Assembly: GCF_009497775.1 (NCBI RefSeq) | Contig: NZ_CP031012.1 | Coordinates: 3,038,001 to 3,102,000 of the forward strand | Origin: Alcaligenes faecalis | Lineage (GTDB): Bacteria > Pseudomonadota > Gammaproteobacteria > Burkholderiales > Burkholderiaceae_B | Length of the DNA: 64,000 nt | Direction: 5' to 3' | Shown: piece after piece, positions 53,152 through 61,021 of the stretch | Layout of the letters: each line of letters starts with the position of its first letter | Numbering within the stretch: position 1 is the stretch's first letter | The notes under the pieces: model-generated | What the model saw: only the letters and a program-made list of their open reading frames with translations | Database searches by the model: none | Told to the model about the DNA's origin: nothing | Made by a program: the position numbers and the translations under genes

Positions 53152-53964
53152 CTACTTTTTGCAATGGCACGGGTACATTTCACGATGCAGACGCAATGCG
53201 GCGCTCCAAGAGCTCAGAGTTCTCAATAAGAGCATAGAAAGAAACAAAAGATAAATTAAAATCGGAAAGCCGAAATACCGCTGAAACTTCACTGTAGATT
53301 TTAAATTAGAAAAATAAGCCCCTGAATCTACAGAGGAACAAATAAAGTCAATCTCATCCTGATGGATAGGGACCTCAGCAAGGACATCAGACTGAGAACA
53401 ACTCGAAACATCATATTTCCACCCATCCCCTCGAGAAGCCAGGAATGACCTTAACCCCTGATCTCCTTGCCACGCCCACACCTTGCTCTCTTTGAACTGA
53501 ATAATCGCCTCTGAATTAAAAGACAAAATAGCAAAGGGAACAGATAAAAAAACGACTATAACTAGAAATAAATATAGAAGCCCCATTCGGAAAGCATCTG
53601 GCTTATCCACCCTCTGCTCTTTCCAATTAACCCAACTACCTGCCTTGCCCAGAGCCCTTAAAGCGATTGATCTACTACTAGACCACTTAATTGCGCGACG
53701 CGCATCTCTTACCGTCTGGATATCATCGATACGATTCATACCAAACATGATCTTGAAACGCTCAACATCAAGGGTGTTTTTTCGCTCAGAGTCCAAATAG
53801 GAATCATAGAACTCATCCCTATGCAAAAAAGACCATAGCTTATTAAAAAATATAAAATAAGCACCTTTCAAAAAAAGATAAATAAAAATAGCAAAAACAA
53901 CAAGAAAAATAAAAACAAAAGAATAAGAAGAAAAATAAGAGAAAATCGAAGAAACGAAACTCAT
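53152..53964 (-). CDS. AT-rich membrane protein of unknown function (possibly DUF6216)
   Basis: A 270-residue protein with about three hydrophobic regions: the N-terminus (YSFVFIFLVVFAIFIYLFL), the middle (LLYLFLVIVVFLSVPFAIL) and near the C-terminus (FPILIYLLFLSMLLLRTL). The segment SFLHRDEFYDSYLDSERKNT, then DVERFKIMFGMN, resembles DUF6216-type proteins as I remember them; this is tentative. Codon use is clearly more AT-rich than in all neighbours, suggesting recent transfer. The ATG at 53964 is used because anything upstream lies in the glyA terminator. Two Cys in CSQSDV and FICSSV may sit in a periplasmic loop. Confidence 0.6.
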   Translation of the reverse strand: MSFVSSIFSYFSSYSFVFIFLVVFAIFIYLFLKGAYFIFFNKLWSFLHRDEFYDSYLDSERKNTLDVERFKIMFGMNRIDDIQTVRDARRAIKWSSSRSIALRALGKAGSWVNWKEQRVDKPDAFRMGLLYLFLVIVVFLSVPFAILSFNSEAIIQFKESKVWAWQGDQGLRSFLASRGDGWKYDVSSCSQSDVLAEVPIHQDEIDFICSSVDSGAYFSNLKSTVKFQRYFGFPILIYLLFLSMLLLRTLSSWSAALRLHREMYPCHCKK

Positions 53965-53967
53965 AAT

Positions 53968-53995
53968 AAAAAACCCAACCACCAAAGTGGCTGGG
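53968..53995 (-). terminator. Intrinsic terminator of glyA
   Basis: On the minus strand CCCAGCCAC pairs with GTGGTTGGG (53995-53987 and 53982-53974, one G-U) followed by six T (53973-53968). It lies 24 bases after the glyA stop, and the start codon of the next minus-strand gene follows at once. Confidence 0.85.
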
Positions 53996-54018
53996 CCCTT
54001 ATAAAGAAGTTAATCAAA

Positions 54019-55308
54019 TCACAGCTGCGCTGGTTCCGTCTGCACCTGATACACCGGGTAGCGTCGACACAAGGTCACGATTTTTTCCCGGATATCGTGC
54101 TTGATCGTATCCAGGGTGCCCGCCTCATAGGCATCAAGCACATCACACAAGTAATGCGCCAGCTGCTCGCAATCCGCCACCGTAAAGCCGCGTGTCGTCA
54201 CAGCGGGCGTTCCAATACGGATACCCGAGGTCACCATGGGCGAGCGCGGATCGTTGGGCACCGAATTCTTGTTTACGGTGATGTAGGCATCTGCCAAGGC
54301 ATCGCTGGCCTCTTGCCCGGTGTAGGGCTTGGCCGACAAGTTGATCAGCATCATGTGGTTATCGGTCCCGCCTGACACGATGTTGTGGCCACGCTGCATC
54401 AGTACCGCCGCCATGGCACGGGCATTACGGACGACGTTTTGCTGATAGGTACGGAATTCCGGCTGCAGAGCCTCTTTGAAAGCAATCGCCTTGGCTGCAA
54501 TCAAGTGCATCAAGGGGCCGCCTTGCACGCCAGGGAACACCGCGGAGTTCAGACGTTTGTAAAAATCTTCGCTTTGTCCTTTAGCCATGATCACGCCACC
54601 ACGTGGGCCACGCAGGGTTTTGTGCGTTGTACTGGTGACCACATGCGCGTATGGCAAGGGGCTGGGATACTCGCCAGCCGCCACCAGACCTGCCACGTGG
54701 GCCATATCCACCCAGAACCAGGCACCGACCTTGTCTGCGATCTGACGCATACGTGCCCAATCCTTCACACGCGAATAGGCCGAAAAACCACCAATCAGCA
54801 TTTTGGGCTTGGTCTCGATAGCAATACGTTCCATCTCGTCGTAGTCGATCAGGCCGGTCTTGATATCAACTCCGTAAGGAACAATGTTGTAAAGACGCCC
54901 GGAAATATTGATGGGGTTACCGTGGGTCAGGTGACCGCCCTGCGCCAGGTTCATCCCCATGACCGTATCGCCCGGTTTGAGCAAGGCCAGGAACACGGCG
55001 GTATTGGCTTGGGCTCCGGCATGAGGCTGCACGTTGGCGTAGTCGCAATCGAACACGGCTTTCAGGCGTTCGATTGCCAGACGTTCAGCCACGTCCACAA
55101 ACTCGCAACCGGCGTAGTAACGCTTGTCCGGGTAACCCTCGGCGTACTTGTTGGTAAACACGGAGTTCTGAACCTGCATGACCAGGGGGCTGGCATAATT
55201 TTCCGAGGCAATCAGTTCTACGTGATCTTCCTGACGGCTTTCTTCACCCTGAATGGCCAGAGCCAATTCCTTGTCGAATTCAGCCAGGCTGAGTGTGTTG
55301 TCGTACAT
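54019..55308 (-). CDS. glyA: Serine hydroxymethyltransferase (catalytically complete)
   Basis: A 429-residue PLP enzyme that interconverts serine and glycine with tetrahydrofolate. [10 protein letters not shown], the PLP-stacking His in [10 protein letters not shown], Asp/His in [14 protein letters not shown], the Schiff-base Lys K230 in [14 protein letters not shown] and the Arg in [11 protein letters not shown] are all present. AAGGAAAAGCG precedes the ATG. It lies 72 bases downstream of the SerC-type gene on the same strand, with a seven-pair hairpin in between, and may be partly read from the dnfT1 promoter. It is probably also the housekeeping copy. Confidence 0.92.
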   Translation of the reverse strand: MYDNTLSLAEFDKELALAIQGEESRQEDHVELIASENYASPLVMQVQNSVFTNKYAEGYPDKRYYAGCEFVDVAERLAIERLKAVFDCDYANVQPHAGAQANTAVFLALLKPGDTVMGMNLAQGGHLTHGNPINISGRLYNIVPYGVDIKTGLIDYDEMERIAIETKPKMLIGGFSAYSRVKDWARMRQIADKVGAWFWVDMAHVAGLVAAGEYPSPLPYAHVVTSTTHKTLRGPRGGVIMAKGQSEDFYKRLNSAVFPGVQGGPLMHLIAAKAIAFKEALQPEFRTYQQNVVRNARAMAAVLMQRGHNIVSGGTDNHMMLINLSAKPYTGQEASDALADAYITVNKNSVPNDPRSPMVTSGIRIGTPAVTTRGFTVADCEQLAHYLCDVLDAYEAGTLDTIKHDIREKIVTLCRRYPVYQVQTEPAQL

Positions 55309-55339
55309 CGCTTTTCCTTAAAAAATTTCTATCCAAGTC

Positions 55340-55359
55340 GCGGCCAGCTATTTGGCCGC
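55340..55359 (-). other. Hairpin between SerC-type gene and glyA
   Basis: GCGGCCA and TGGCCGC (55340-55346 and 55353-55359) form a seven-pair stem. T-rich sequence (AATTTTTTAAGG on the minus strand) comes only about 12-15 bases later, next to the glyA ribosome binding site. It may be a partial terminator or mRNA stability element. Confidence 0.4.
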
Positions 55360-55380
55360 TTTGCAAAGCAGGCCCACGCC

Positions 55381-56463
55381 TTAACCGTGCGTGCGCTCGA
55401 ACTCGCGCATGAACTGTCCCAGCGCCTGTACCGCATCCAAGGTGACGGCGTTGTAGATGCTGGCGCGCAAGCCCCCCGTTGACTGATGGCCCTTCAAGCC
55501 ATGAAATCCATTCTTTTGCGCTTCTTCGGCAAATAAATTATCTAAATTAGTTTCAGCAATATGAAATGGAACATTATTGATGGATCGATAGTCAGGCAAA
55601 ACATTATTGATATAAAAACCATTGCTGCCATCAATAAGCTCATAGAGCACCTGCGATTTTTTCTTATTTATTTCGTGCAATATTTCTATTCCACCAACAC
55701 GTTCAATCCATTCCAGCATCAAACCCAGCACATACCAGGAAAAGGTAGAGGGTGTATTTAATAGGGATTGTTTTTTTGCTTGAATGGAAAAATCCAAAGC
55801 TTGTGGCGTACTTGCCAAAGGCTTGTCTAAAATAGCGGGATTAAGCAATACCATCGTGACACCGGCAATTCCCATATTCTTCTGGGCCGAGGCGTAAATC
55901 AAATCGTGCGCCGAGATGTCAAGCGGTTTTGACATCAAGCTGGAGCAGGCATCACAGACTAATGGAATAGGTGAGGTGGGTGGTTTTGAAAATTGCAAGC
56001 CCTGCGCAGTTTCATTCTCTGTGTAATGCAAGTAAGCAGCATCCCGATTAATATTAGATTCATTAATCTCGGGAATACGATCAAATCCAGTTTCATAAGA
56101 GCTGGCTATGATTCTGGCATTCCCATATTGCTTGGCGGCATTAGCTGCTTGTTCCGACCATAAACCCGTATGTATATAGTCCGCTGTGTTTGTTTGATGA
56201 AACAAGTTCATCGGTATTTGAGAAAACTGCAGGTACGAACCCCCTTGCAGGAGCAAGACGTGATAGTCCGATGGCACAGCCAGAACACGACGCACCGCGG
56301 CGTCGGTACGATGGGCAAAATCCATGAAAGGCTGAGAACGATGGCTGATTTCCATCACAGACACCCCTGTGCCCGCAAAATCAAGCAGCTCATCACGTAT
56401 TTGCAACAGAACATCCATTGGCAAGGCGCTGGGCCCTGCGCTGAAATTAAAGGGTCGGGACAT
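55381..56463 (-). CDS. serC: Phosphoserine aminotransferase-type PLP enzyme (SerC family; probable dnfT1)
   Basis: A 360-residue class V aminotransferase. RPFNFSAGPSALP at the start, VMEISHRSQPFM, LLQGGSYLQFSQIPMNL, the PLP Lys in YASAQKNMGIAG and STGGLRASIYNAVT at the end are SerC hallmarks. The family makes 3-phosphoserine from 3-phosphohydroxypyruvate and glutamate. The ATG at 56463 gives the normal length. Codons are clearly more AT-rich than in neighbours between about 55530 and 56220. It is divergent from the MocR gene and has a repeat pair like those before dnfT2 and dnfA, so I take it as dnfT1 of the dnf cluster; that name is inferred from gene order. Confidence 0.85.
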   Translation of the reverse strand: MSRPFNFSAGPSALPMDVLLQIRDELLDFAGTGVSVMEISHRSQPFMDFAHRTDAAVRRVLAVPSDYHVLLLQGGSYLQFSQIPMNLFHQTNTADYIHTGLWSEQAANAAKQYGNARIIASSYETGFDRIPEINESNINRDAAYLHYTENETAQGLQFSKPPTSPIPLVCDACSSLMSKPLDISAHDLIYASAQKNMGIAGVTMVLLNPAILDKPLASTPQALDFSIQAKKQSLLNTPSTFSWYVLGLMLEWIERVGGIEILHEINKKKSQVLYELIDGSNGFYINNVLPDYRSINNVPFHIAETNLDNLFAEEAQKNGFHGLKGHQSTGGLRASIYNAVTLDAVQALGQFMREFERTHG

Positions 56464-56530
56464 ACTTGCTGAGATCCTGTACAAACCTGAACGCCGGAAC
56501 AGGCCCCCCCTATTTCGGCAATGACAATCA

Positions 56531-56590
56531 AGTCTACGAGCACAATGGTCTGACTAGTCAGACCATTAATATTCTCTGGAGCAGACCGCA
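56531..56590 (-). promoter_or_regulatory. dnfT1 promoter with paired TGGTCTG repeats (DnfR operator candidate)
   Basis: On the minus strand TGCGGTCTG (starting at 56590) and AATGGTCTG (starting at 56567) are direct repeats 23 bp apart. A -10-like TAGACT starts 31 bp after the second (56536-56531). The second repeat is also the right half of a perfect 24-base palindrome at 56544-56567. The first repeat reaches the dnfR start codon, so binding there could also repress dnfR. Confidence 0.7.
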
Positions 56591-58095
56591 TGACGCGTTC
56601 GTTTGAACTGGACACCTTGAAGATGCGTCTTAACGATGACGAACTTCAATCCCTGGATCTTCACCAGCGCATTCAGCGTGCCTTGCGGGCATTGATTCTG
56701 GATGGCGCCCTGGGTCCTGGGGTCAAGCTGCCTGCCACACGCTCCCTGGCGAAATCCCTGAGCATGGCCCGCGACACGGTGGAGAACGCCTATGTTCAGT
56801 TGCATCGCGACGGCTTTATCGTGCGACGTGAAGGCTCGGGCAGCTATGTTTCCGAATCGGTAGGCACCGAGCTGCGTGGCAGCGCCTATCGCCGTATCAA
56901 AGCCCAGGACCTGAAACGCAGCGTGATGGAACCCGGTACAGGCTTGAGCCGTCGGGGCCGCGCCGTGTTTGAAAGTGGCGGCATTGCCGATCAACAGACG
57001 ATCAAGGCCTTTGCCACCGGCCTGCCGGAAACCCGCAACTTCCCCACCGATGTCTGGGAGCGCCTGCAACGTCAGGCCATGAAAGACTATCGGGCCAACA
57101 TCCTGCTGCACGGCGACCCGCAAGGCACCGAGTCCCTGCGTAAAGCGATTGCCGTGTACCTGAATCTGGAGCGCGGTGCGAAAGTCTCTGCCGATCAGAT
57201 CTTGATTCTGAGCAGCACACGCCAGGCCCTGTTCCTGTGCGCGCAATTACTGGTCGATGCAGGCAAACCCATTCTGGTTGAAAACCCCGGCTACTTCGGC
57301 GCCCGCAAAGCCTTTGAGGCAGCCGAGGCCCGTGTAGTACCCATTGGCGTGGACGAACAAGGTCTGCGTACCGATCTGCTGAATGAAGATCGCAGCGGCG
57401 CGAACTGCATTTATGTGACGCCCTCGCACCAGTACCCTACCGGGGCCACCATGTCCCTGGAGCGTCGTCTGGAACTCATACACTGGGCAGCAGAAAATGG
57501 CCGCTGGATTATGGAAGACGACTACGACAGCGAGTTTCATTACGACGGGCTACCCACGGCATGTGTGCAGGGTCTGGATAAATACCAACGCACCATTTAT
57601 CTGGGCACCTTCAGCAAAACCCTGTATCCGGGCCTGCGCATGGGCTATATGGCCTTGCCGCCCGAGCTGGTCAAACCCTTTACCCAAGCCCGCAGCATCA
57701 TGGATGGCCACACGCCGCAAATCCTGCAACTGACGCTGGCACGCTTTATGGAAGACGGGCATTACAACTCCCATATTCGTGCCATGCGCAAGCTGTATGC
57801 CGGGCGGCGGGAGATCATGCTGGAAGCCATCGAGCAGCACTTGCAAGGCATAGTCCGTGCGGCCCGACCTGAAGGTGGTTTGCAGATTCCCTGCTTTCTA
57901 GAGCCGGGCTGGTCAGAAGAACACACTCTGCGCCGCGCTTTGAGTGCTGGCGTTCAATTGCCAGGTTTGAGCCGTCTGTACATTGGTGAGGAAAAACAAC
58001 AGGGTTGGTTGTTGGGCTATGCGTCCCTGACCGCCTACGAGATCGAATCCGCCATGTTGCGTCTGGCCAACGCTCTACGTCAGGGCAAAGGCTAG
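56590..58095 (+). CDS. dnfR: MocR-family transcriptional regulator of the dnf cluster (DnfR)
   Basis: A 501-residue MocR/GabR-type regulator: GntR-type winged helix at the N-terminus (RALILDGALGPGVKLPATRSL, then DTVENAYVQLHRDGFIVRREGSG) joined to an aminotransferase-like domain with PLP Lys in GTFSKTLYPGLRMGY. Other PLP-site motifs are NPGYFGARKAFE, YVTPSHQYPTGATMS and EDDYDSEFHYDG. GGAG lies eight bases before the ATG. The gene is divergent from the SerC-type gene and convergent with the SHMT-like gene. MocR activators often bind direct repeats about two helical turns apart, as found at three promoters here. Confidence 0.87.
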   Translation: MTRSFELDTLKMRLNDDELQSLDLHQRIQRALRALILDGALGPGVKLPATRSLAKSLSMARDTVENAYVQLHRDGFIVRREGSGSYVSESVGTELRGSAYRRIKAQDLKRSVMEPGTGLSRRGRAVFESGGIADQQTIKAFATGLPETRNFPTDVWERLQRQAMKDYRANILLHGDPQGTESLRKAIAVYLNLERGAKVSADQILILSSTRQALFLCAQLLVDAGKPILVENPGYFGARKAFEAAEARVVPIGVDEQGLRTDLLNEDRSGANCIYVTPSHQYPTGATMSLERRLELIHWAAENGRWIMEDDYDSEFHYDGLPTACVQGLDKYQRTIYLGTFSKTLYPGLRMGYMALPPELVKPFTQARSIMDGHTPQILQLTLARFMEDGHYNSHIRAMRKLYAGRREIMLEAIEQHLQGIVRAARPEGGLQIPCFLEPGWSEEHTLRRALSAGVQLPGLSRLYIGEEKQQGWLLGYASLTAYEIESAMLRLANALRQGKG

Positions 58096-58106
58096 GCCAG
58101 GAAAAA

Positions 58107-59402
58107 TCAGTACATCAAGGGGTATCGCCGGTTCAGGTCGGCAACCCCTTCCAGAATGGCATTCTCGGTGCGGGGATTGCGCGAACCACTGCGCACCCCG
58201 CCCAGCAAGGCCAGAATCATGTCGCCAATTTCCTTGAAATCATCCTCGCCCAAACCGCGAGTCGTACAGGCGGCGCTGCCTACCCGTACTCCCGAGTAGG
58301 CTCCCGTGACCTGCTCGTAAGGCACTCGATGCTTGCTCAGGCTAATCCCCAACTGAGTCAGGACCCGCTCCACCAACGGCCCGGACAGGTCCCAAGGACG
58401 CAAATCCACCACACCAAAATGACAGTCAGTCCCCCCGGACACCACCGTCAGTCCGCCTTCGGACAAGCGACGACACAAGCTGCGCGCATTGATGATGACG
58501 GACTGGGCGTAGGCTTTATAGGAGGGGCTCATCGCCTCCCCCAAGGCCACTGCCTTGGCGGCCAGAATATTCAGCAACGGCCCGCCTTGCAGTCCTGGAT
58601 ACACGGCCTGGCTCAAGCGCTCGGCCAGCTTGGGCTCATTGCTCAAGATGATCCCGCCACGCGGACCACGCAAGGTTCCATGCGTGGAGAAGGTCGTAAC
58701 GTGGGCATGCTTGACGGGCGACTCCATCAGACCCGCCGCCACCAGTCCCGCACTATGGGCCAGATCCACCATCAAATAGGCGTTGATCTCGTTGGCGATA
58801 TTTCTGAATTCGGCAAAATTCGGCGTGCGCGAATAGGACGAGCCCCCAGCAATGATCAGCCGCGGCCGCTCCTTGTGAGCCAGGGCACGAACCTCGTCCA
58901 TGTCCACCCATTGCGTCTGACGATCCACCCCATACGAGCAAGTCTGAAACCAGCGTCCGGACACATTGAAATGCGAACCATGGCTAAGGTGCCCGCCCGC
59001 GCTTTGGTCCAGCGCCAGAATCGTGTCGCCCGGTGAAAGCAAGGCCAGATACACCGCCAGATTGGCCTGACTGCCCGAGTGCGCCTGCACATTGGCATAG
59101 GAAGCGCCAAAAACCGCCTTGGCCCGCTCGATGGCCAGCTCTTCAGTTTGATCGGCTTGTTCGCACCCGCCGTAAATCCGTTGCCCAGGATAGCCTTGCG
59201 CCTGCTTGTTGCTGAGCAAGGAACCCTGCACGTCCAGAACGGAGCGGCTCAGGTAATTCTCGGAAGCAATCAGTTCAATGGTGTGTTGTTGGCGACGCCG
59301 TTCGGCTTCGATGATGTCCCAAAGATTGCGATCGCTTTGCTGTAGAAATTGCGAACCCACCAGAGGCAGGTGGGGGGTGTCGCCACCGGCAAGACTCTTC
59401 AT
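58107..59402 (-). CDS. dnfT2: SHMT-like protein lacking the PLP-binding lysine (probable dnfT2)
   Basis: A 431-residue serine hydroxymethyltransferase homologue. [41 protein letters not shown] and CTTRGL are kept. The position of the Schiff-base Lys is Gly: the motif is [13 protein letters not shown] (G242, codon GGA) where glyA in this window has [12 protein letters not shown]. The frame is intact and the rest is well conserved, so it is not simply decaying. It may bind PLP or folate without normal turnover, or do different chemistry. It is divergent from dnfABCD and has its own DnfR-type repeat pair. dnfT2 is assigned by gene order from memory. Confidence 0.85.
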   Translation of the reverse strand: MKSLAGGDTPHLPLVGSQFLQQSDRNLWDIIEAERRRQQHTIELIASENYLSRSVLDVQGSLLSNKQAQGYPGQRIYGGCEQADQTEELAIERAKAVFGASYANVQAHSGSQANLAVYLALLSPGDTILALDQSAGGHLSHGSHFNVSGRWFQTCSYGVDRQTQWVDMDEVRALAHKERPRLIIAGGSSYSRTPNFAEFRNIANEINAYLMVDLAHSAGLVAAGLMESPVKHAHVTTFSTHGTLRGPRGGIILSNEPKLAERLSQAVYPGLQGGPLLNILAAKAVALGEAMSPSYKAYAQSVIINARSLCRRLSEGGLTVVSGGTDCHFGVVDLRPWDLSGPLVERVLTQLGISLSKHRVPYEQVTGAYSGVRVGSAACTTRGLGEDDFKEIGDMILALLGGVRSGSRNPRTENAILEGVADLNRRYPLMY

Positions 59403-59508
59403 GGGAGTTCCTGTTTAGAGATTGGCCACTTGATGCTCGTGGCTGTTTGCCAGATACACGGCAAAAGCGCAGCCCCGGATATGTCGGCTCCAAGGGCGAA
59501 AGATAAAC

Positions 59509-59568
59509 ATCCTATTCTGTTTATCGCTGTATCAAACAGTCCATTAAAAATTAATTCACCAGACCACT
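59509..59568 (-). promoter_or_regulatory. dnfT2 promoter with paired repeats (DnfR operator candidate)
   Basis: On the minus strand AGTGGTCTG (starting at 59568) and AATGGACTG (starting at 59545) are direct repeats 23 bp apart. TAGGAT starts 31 bp after the second (59514-59509), giving a leader of about 100 bases before the start codon at 59402. Confidence 0.7.
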
Positions 59569-59694
59569 TTTAATTATTGTTATTTGAATAAACATTCAAA
59601 GCATAAAGAATTAAAAAACCTCTGGAACACAGAGAGAAAGCCTATTCCGATTATTCTGGTCAAGAATTAAAACAAGATTCAAATTTTTATTCTT

Positions 59695-59755
59695 AAGTGG
59701 TCTGTTAAATGATCTTGAAATGGTCTGTCATTTATTGTCATAGGATCATTAGAAT
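59695..59755 (+). promoter_or_regulatory. dnfA promoter with paired repeats (DnfR operator candidate)
   Basis: AGTGGTCTG (starting at 59696) and AATGGTCTG (starting at 59719) are direct repeats 23 bp apart, and TAGAAT (59750-59755) starts 31 bp after the second. This predicts a transcript start near 59762 and an untranslated leader of about 300 bases. Confidence 0.75.
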
Positions 59756-60067
59756 GCAGCCAACGAATACTCAACACCCATACTTCTAAACGCTCAAGCA
59801 GATTATCACCTTTCTCTATCTGCGCACGATAAAAACATCCCCAGTTTTCCCACGACTACAGGAAACGCCATTGCTTTAACGGCAGTTCAACCACGCTGAT
59901 CCCCACGGTTCAAGAAACCCGGCAACGGGATTTTTTTGGGCCTTGTCCATAAGAATCGGCAAATCCTTTTAAGCCTGCGAATTTCCATTTGGAAATAAAG
60001 ACAGGTGGAATAAAGAAACGACCTGTTCATTTCGAACAGATCGCAATCAACAGCAAGGAAGTTTGAA
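59756..60067 (+). other. Long structured 5' leader of dnfABCD
   Basis: There is no gene in about 310 bases. The leader holds a terminator-like hairpin (59918-59937), then a perfect six-pair hairpin ATTTCC/GGAAAT (59981-59996) and another CTGTTC/GAACAG (60023-60039) close to the ribosome binding site AAGGAAG. No known riboswitch class is recognised. Confidence 0.5.
59918..59937 (+). terminator. Terminator-like hairpin inside dnfA leader (attenuator candidate)
   Basis: CCCG (59918-59921) and CGGG (59926-59929) enclose a GCAA tetraloop, followed by A and seven T (59931-59937). AAA before the stem can extend the pairing with part of the T-tract. The stem is short, so partial termination is most likely. 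Confidence 0.5.
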
Positions 60068-61021
60068 ATGACAATCAAAAGCTACGAAACTGATGACGCC
60101 GTACGTAATATGCTGCAAAAGCTGTCTGTACTTTGGAAAAACCGGGCTGCCGTGAATCAGGAACTGCCGGACTACAACAATCTGGCTTTCGATCCCAACA
60201 AGGCCGATTTCAGCGAATGCCTGCTGCCTTTCCGTGAGCACCAGGCCTGGCTGGAAGCTCCTGAAGAATTGAAATCGCAGTGCTTGTCCTACGCATGGGG
60301 CATTTACAACCTGAAGACCATTTACGTTGAGTGCAACGTGGTCACGCCGTCCTGCGAAGACATCATCAAGACCCCACCTCCAAGCGCCAACCGCAATCTG
60401 CTGCAAGACGTCATGTCCCAGGCTTTGCTGGACGAGGCCCTGCACACACGCATGTCGATCATGGCCTGCAACTACATCTACTCCATGCGTGGTTTGACGC
60501 CCCTGGACTTCACCAATTTCAACCTGGTGCAGTGGCGCAATGACATCCTGAGCCAGTGCAGCTCCGAATCCGAGCGTCGCCTGACCCGCTTTGCGATTGC
60601 CTGCGCCTCCGAGACCCTGATTACCGACTATCTGAAAACCATGGCCGAGGATAAGAGCATCCAGACCGTGTGCCATGAAGTCACCCGCACCCACGCCATG
60701 GACGAGTGGAGCCACTCCAGCGTGTTCAGCTTTGTGGCCTCCGACATCATCCACGGCCTGAGCCAGAAAGAGCGCGAGCACATGCGCGCTGTCATTTTGC
60801 GCACGGTAGAGATGTTCGCCAACAATGAAATGGGCGCCTGGGAAAAAGTCTTCTCCATGGTGAACTTCCCCAATGCCCGCGACATCCTGCACGACACCGG
60901 CGACTCCAACGAAATTGGCGTCTACACCGGCTCGGTAGAAAGCCTGATCGAGCGCATTGGCTTGAACAGCAAGTCCGGCAAGGCCCAGCCAGAAGCGGAG
61001 CAACAGGAGGCGCTGCAATGA
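60068..61021 (+). CDS. dnfA: AurF-type diiron oxygenase, hydroxylamine oxidase DnfA
   Basis: A 317-residue non-heme diiron protein of the p-aminobenzoate N-oxygenase (AurF) family. All seven expected iron ligands can be placed: E88 (YVECN), E123 and H126 (DEALH), E182 (SETLI), H209 (RTHAM), E213 and H216 (DEWSH). AurF-type enzymes oxidise nitrogen groups. As I recall, DnfA of Alcaligenes is central to direct ammonia oxidation to N2 and oxidises hydroxylamine to N2. AAGGAAG precedes the ATG. It overlaps dnfB by four bases (ATGA), which fits the need for a reductase. Confidence 0.88.
   Translation: MTIKSYETDDAVRNMLQKLSVLWKNRAAVNQELPDYNNLAFDPNKADFSECLLPFREHQAWLEAPEELKSQCLSYAWGIYNLKTIYVECNVVTPSCEDIIKTPPPSANRNLLQDVMSQALLDEALHTRMSIMACNYIYSMRGLTPLDFTNFNLVQWRNDILSQCSSESERRLTRFAIACASETLITDYLKTMAEDKSIQTVCHEVTRTHAMDEWSHSSVFSFVASDIIHGLSQKEREHMRAVILRTVEMFANNEMGAWEKVFSMVNFPNARDILHDTGDSNEIGVYTGSVESLIERIGLNSKSGKAQPEAEQQEALQ

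Noticed and set aside
59887..60078. 63-residue minus-strand frame in the dnfA leader
   Set aside because: It overlaps the dnfA ribosome binding site and terminator hairpin in antisense and has no supporting signal.
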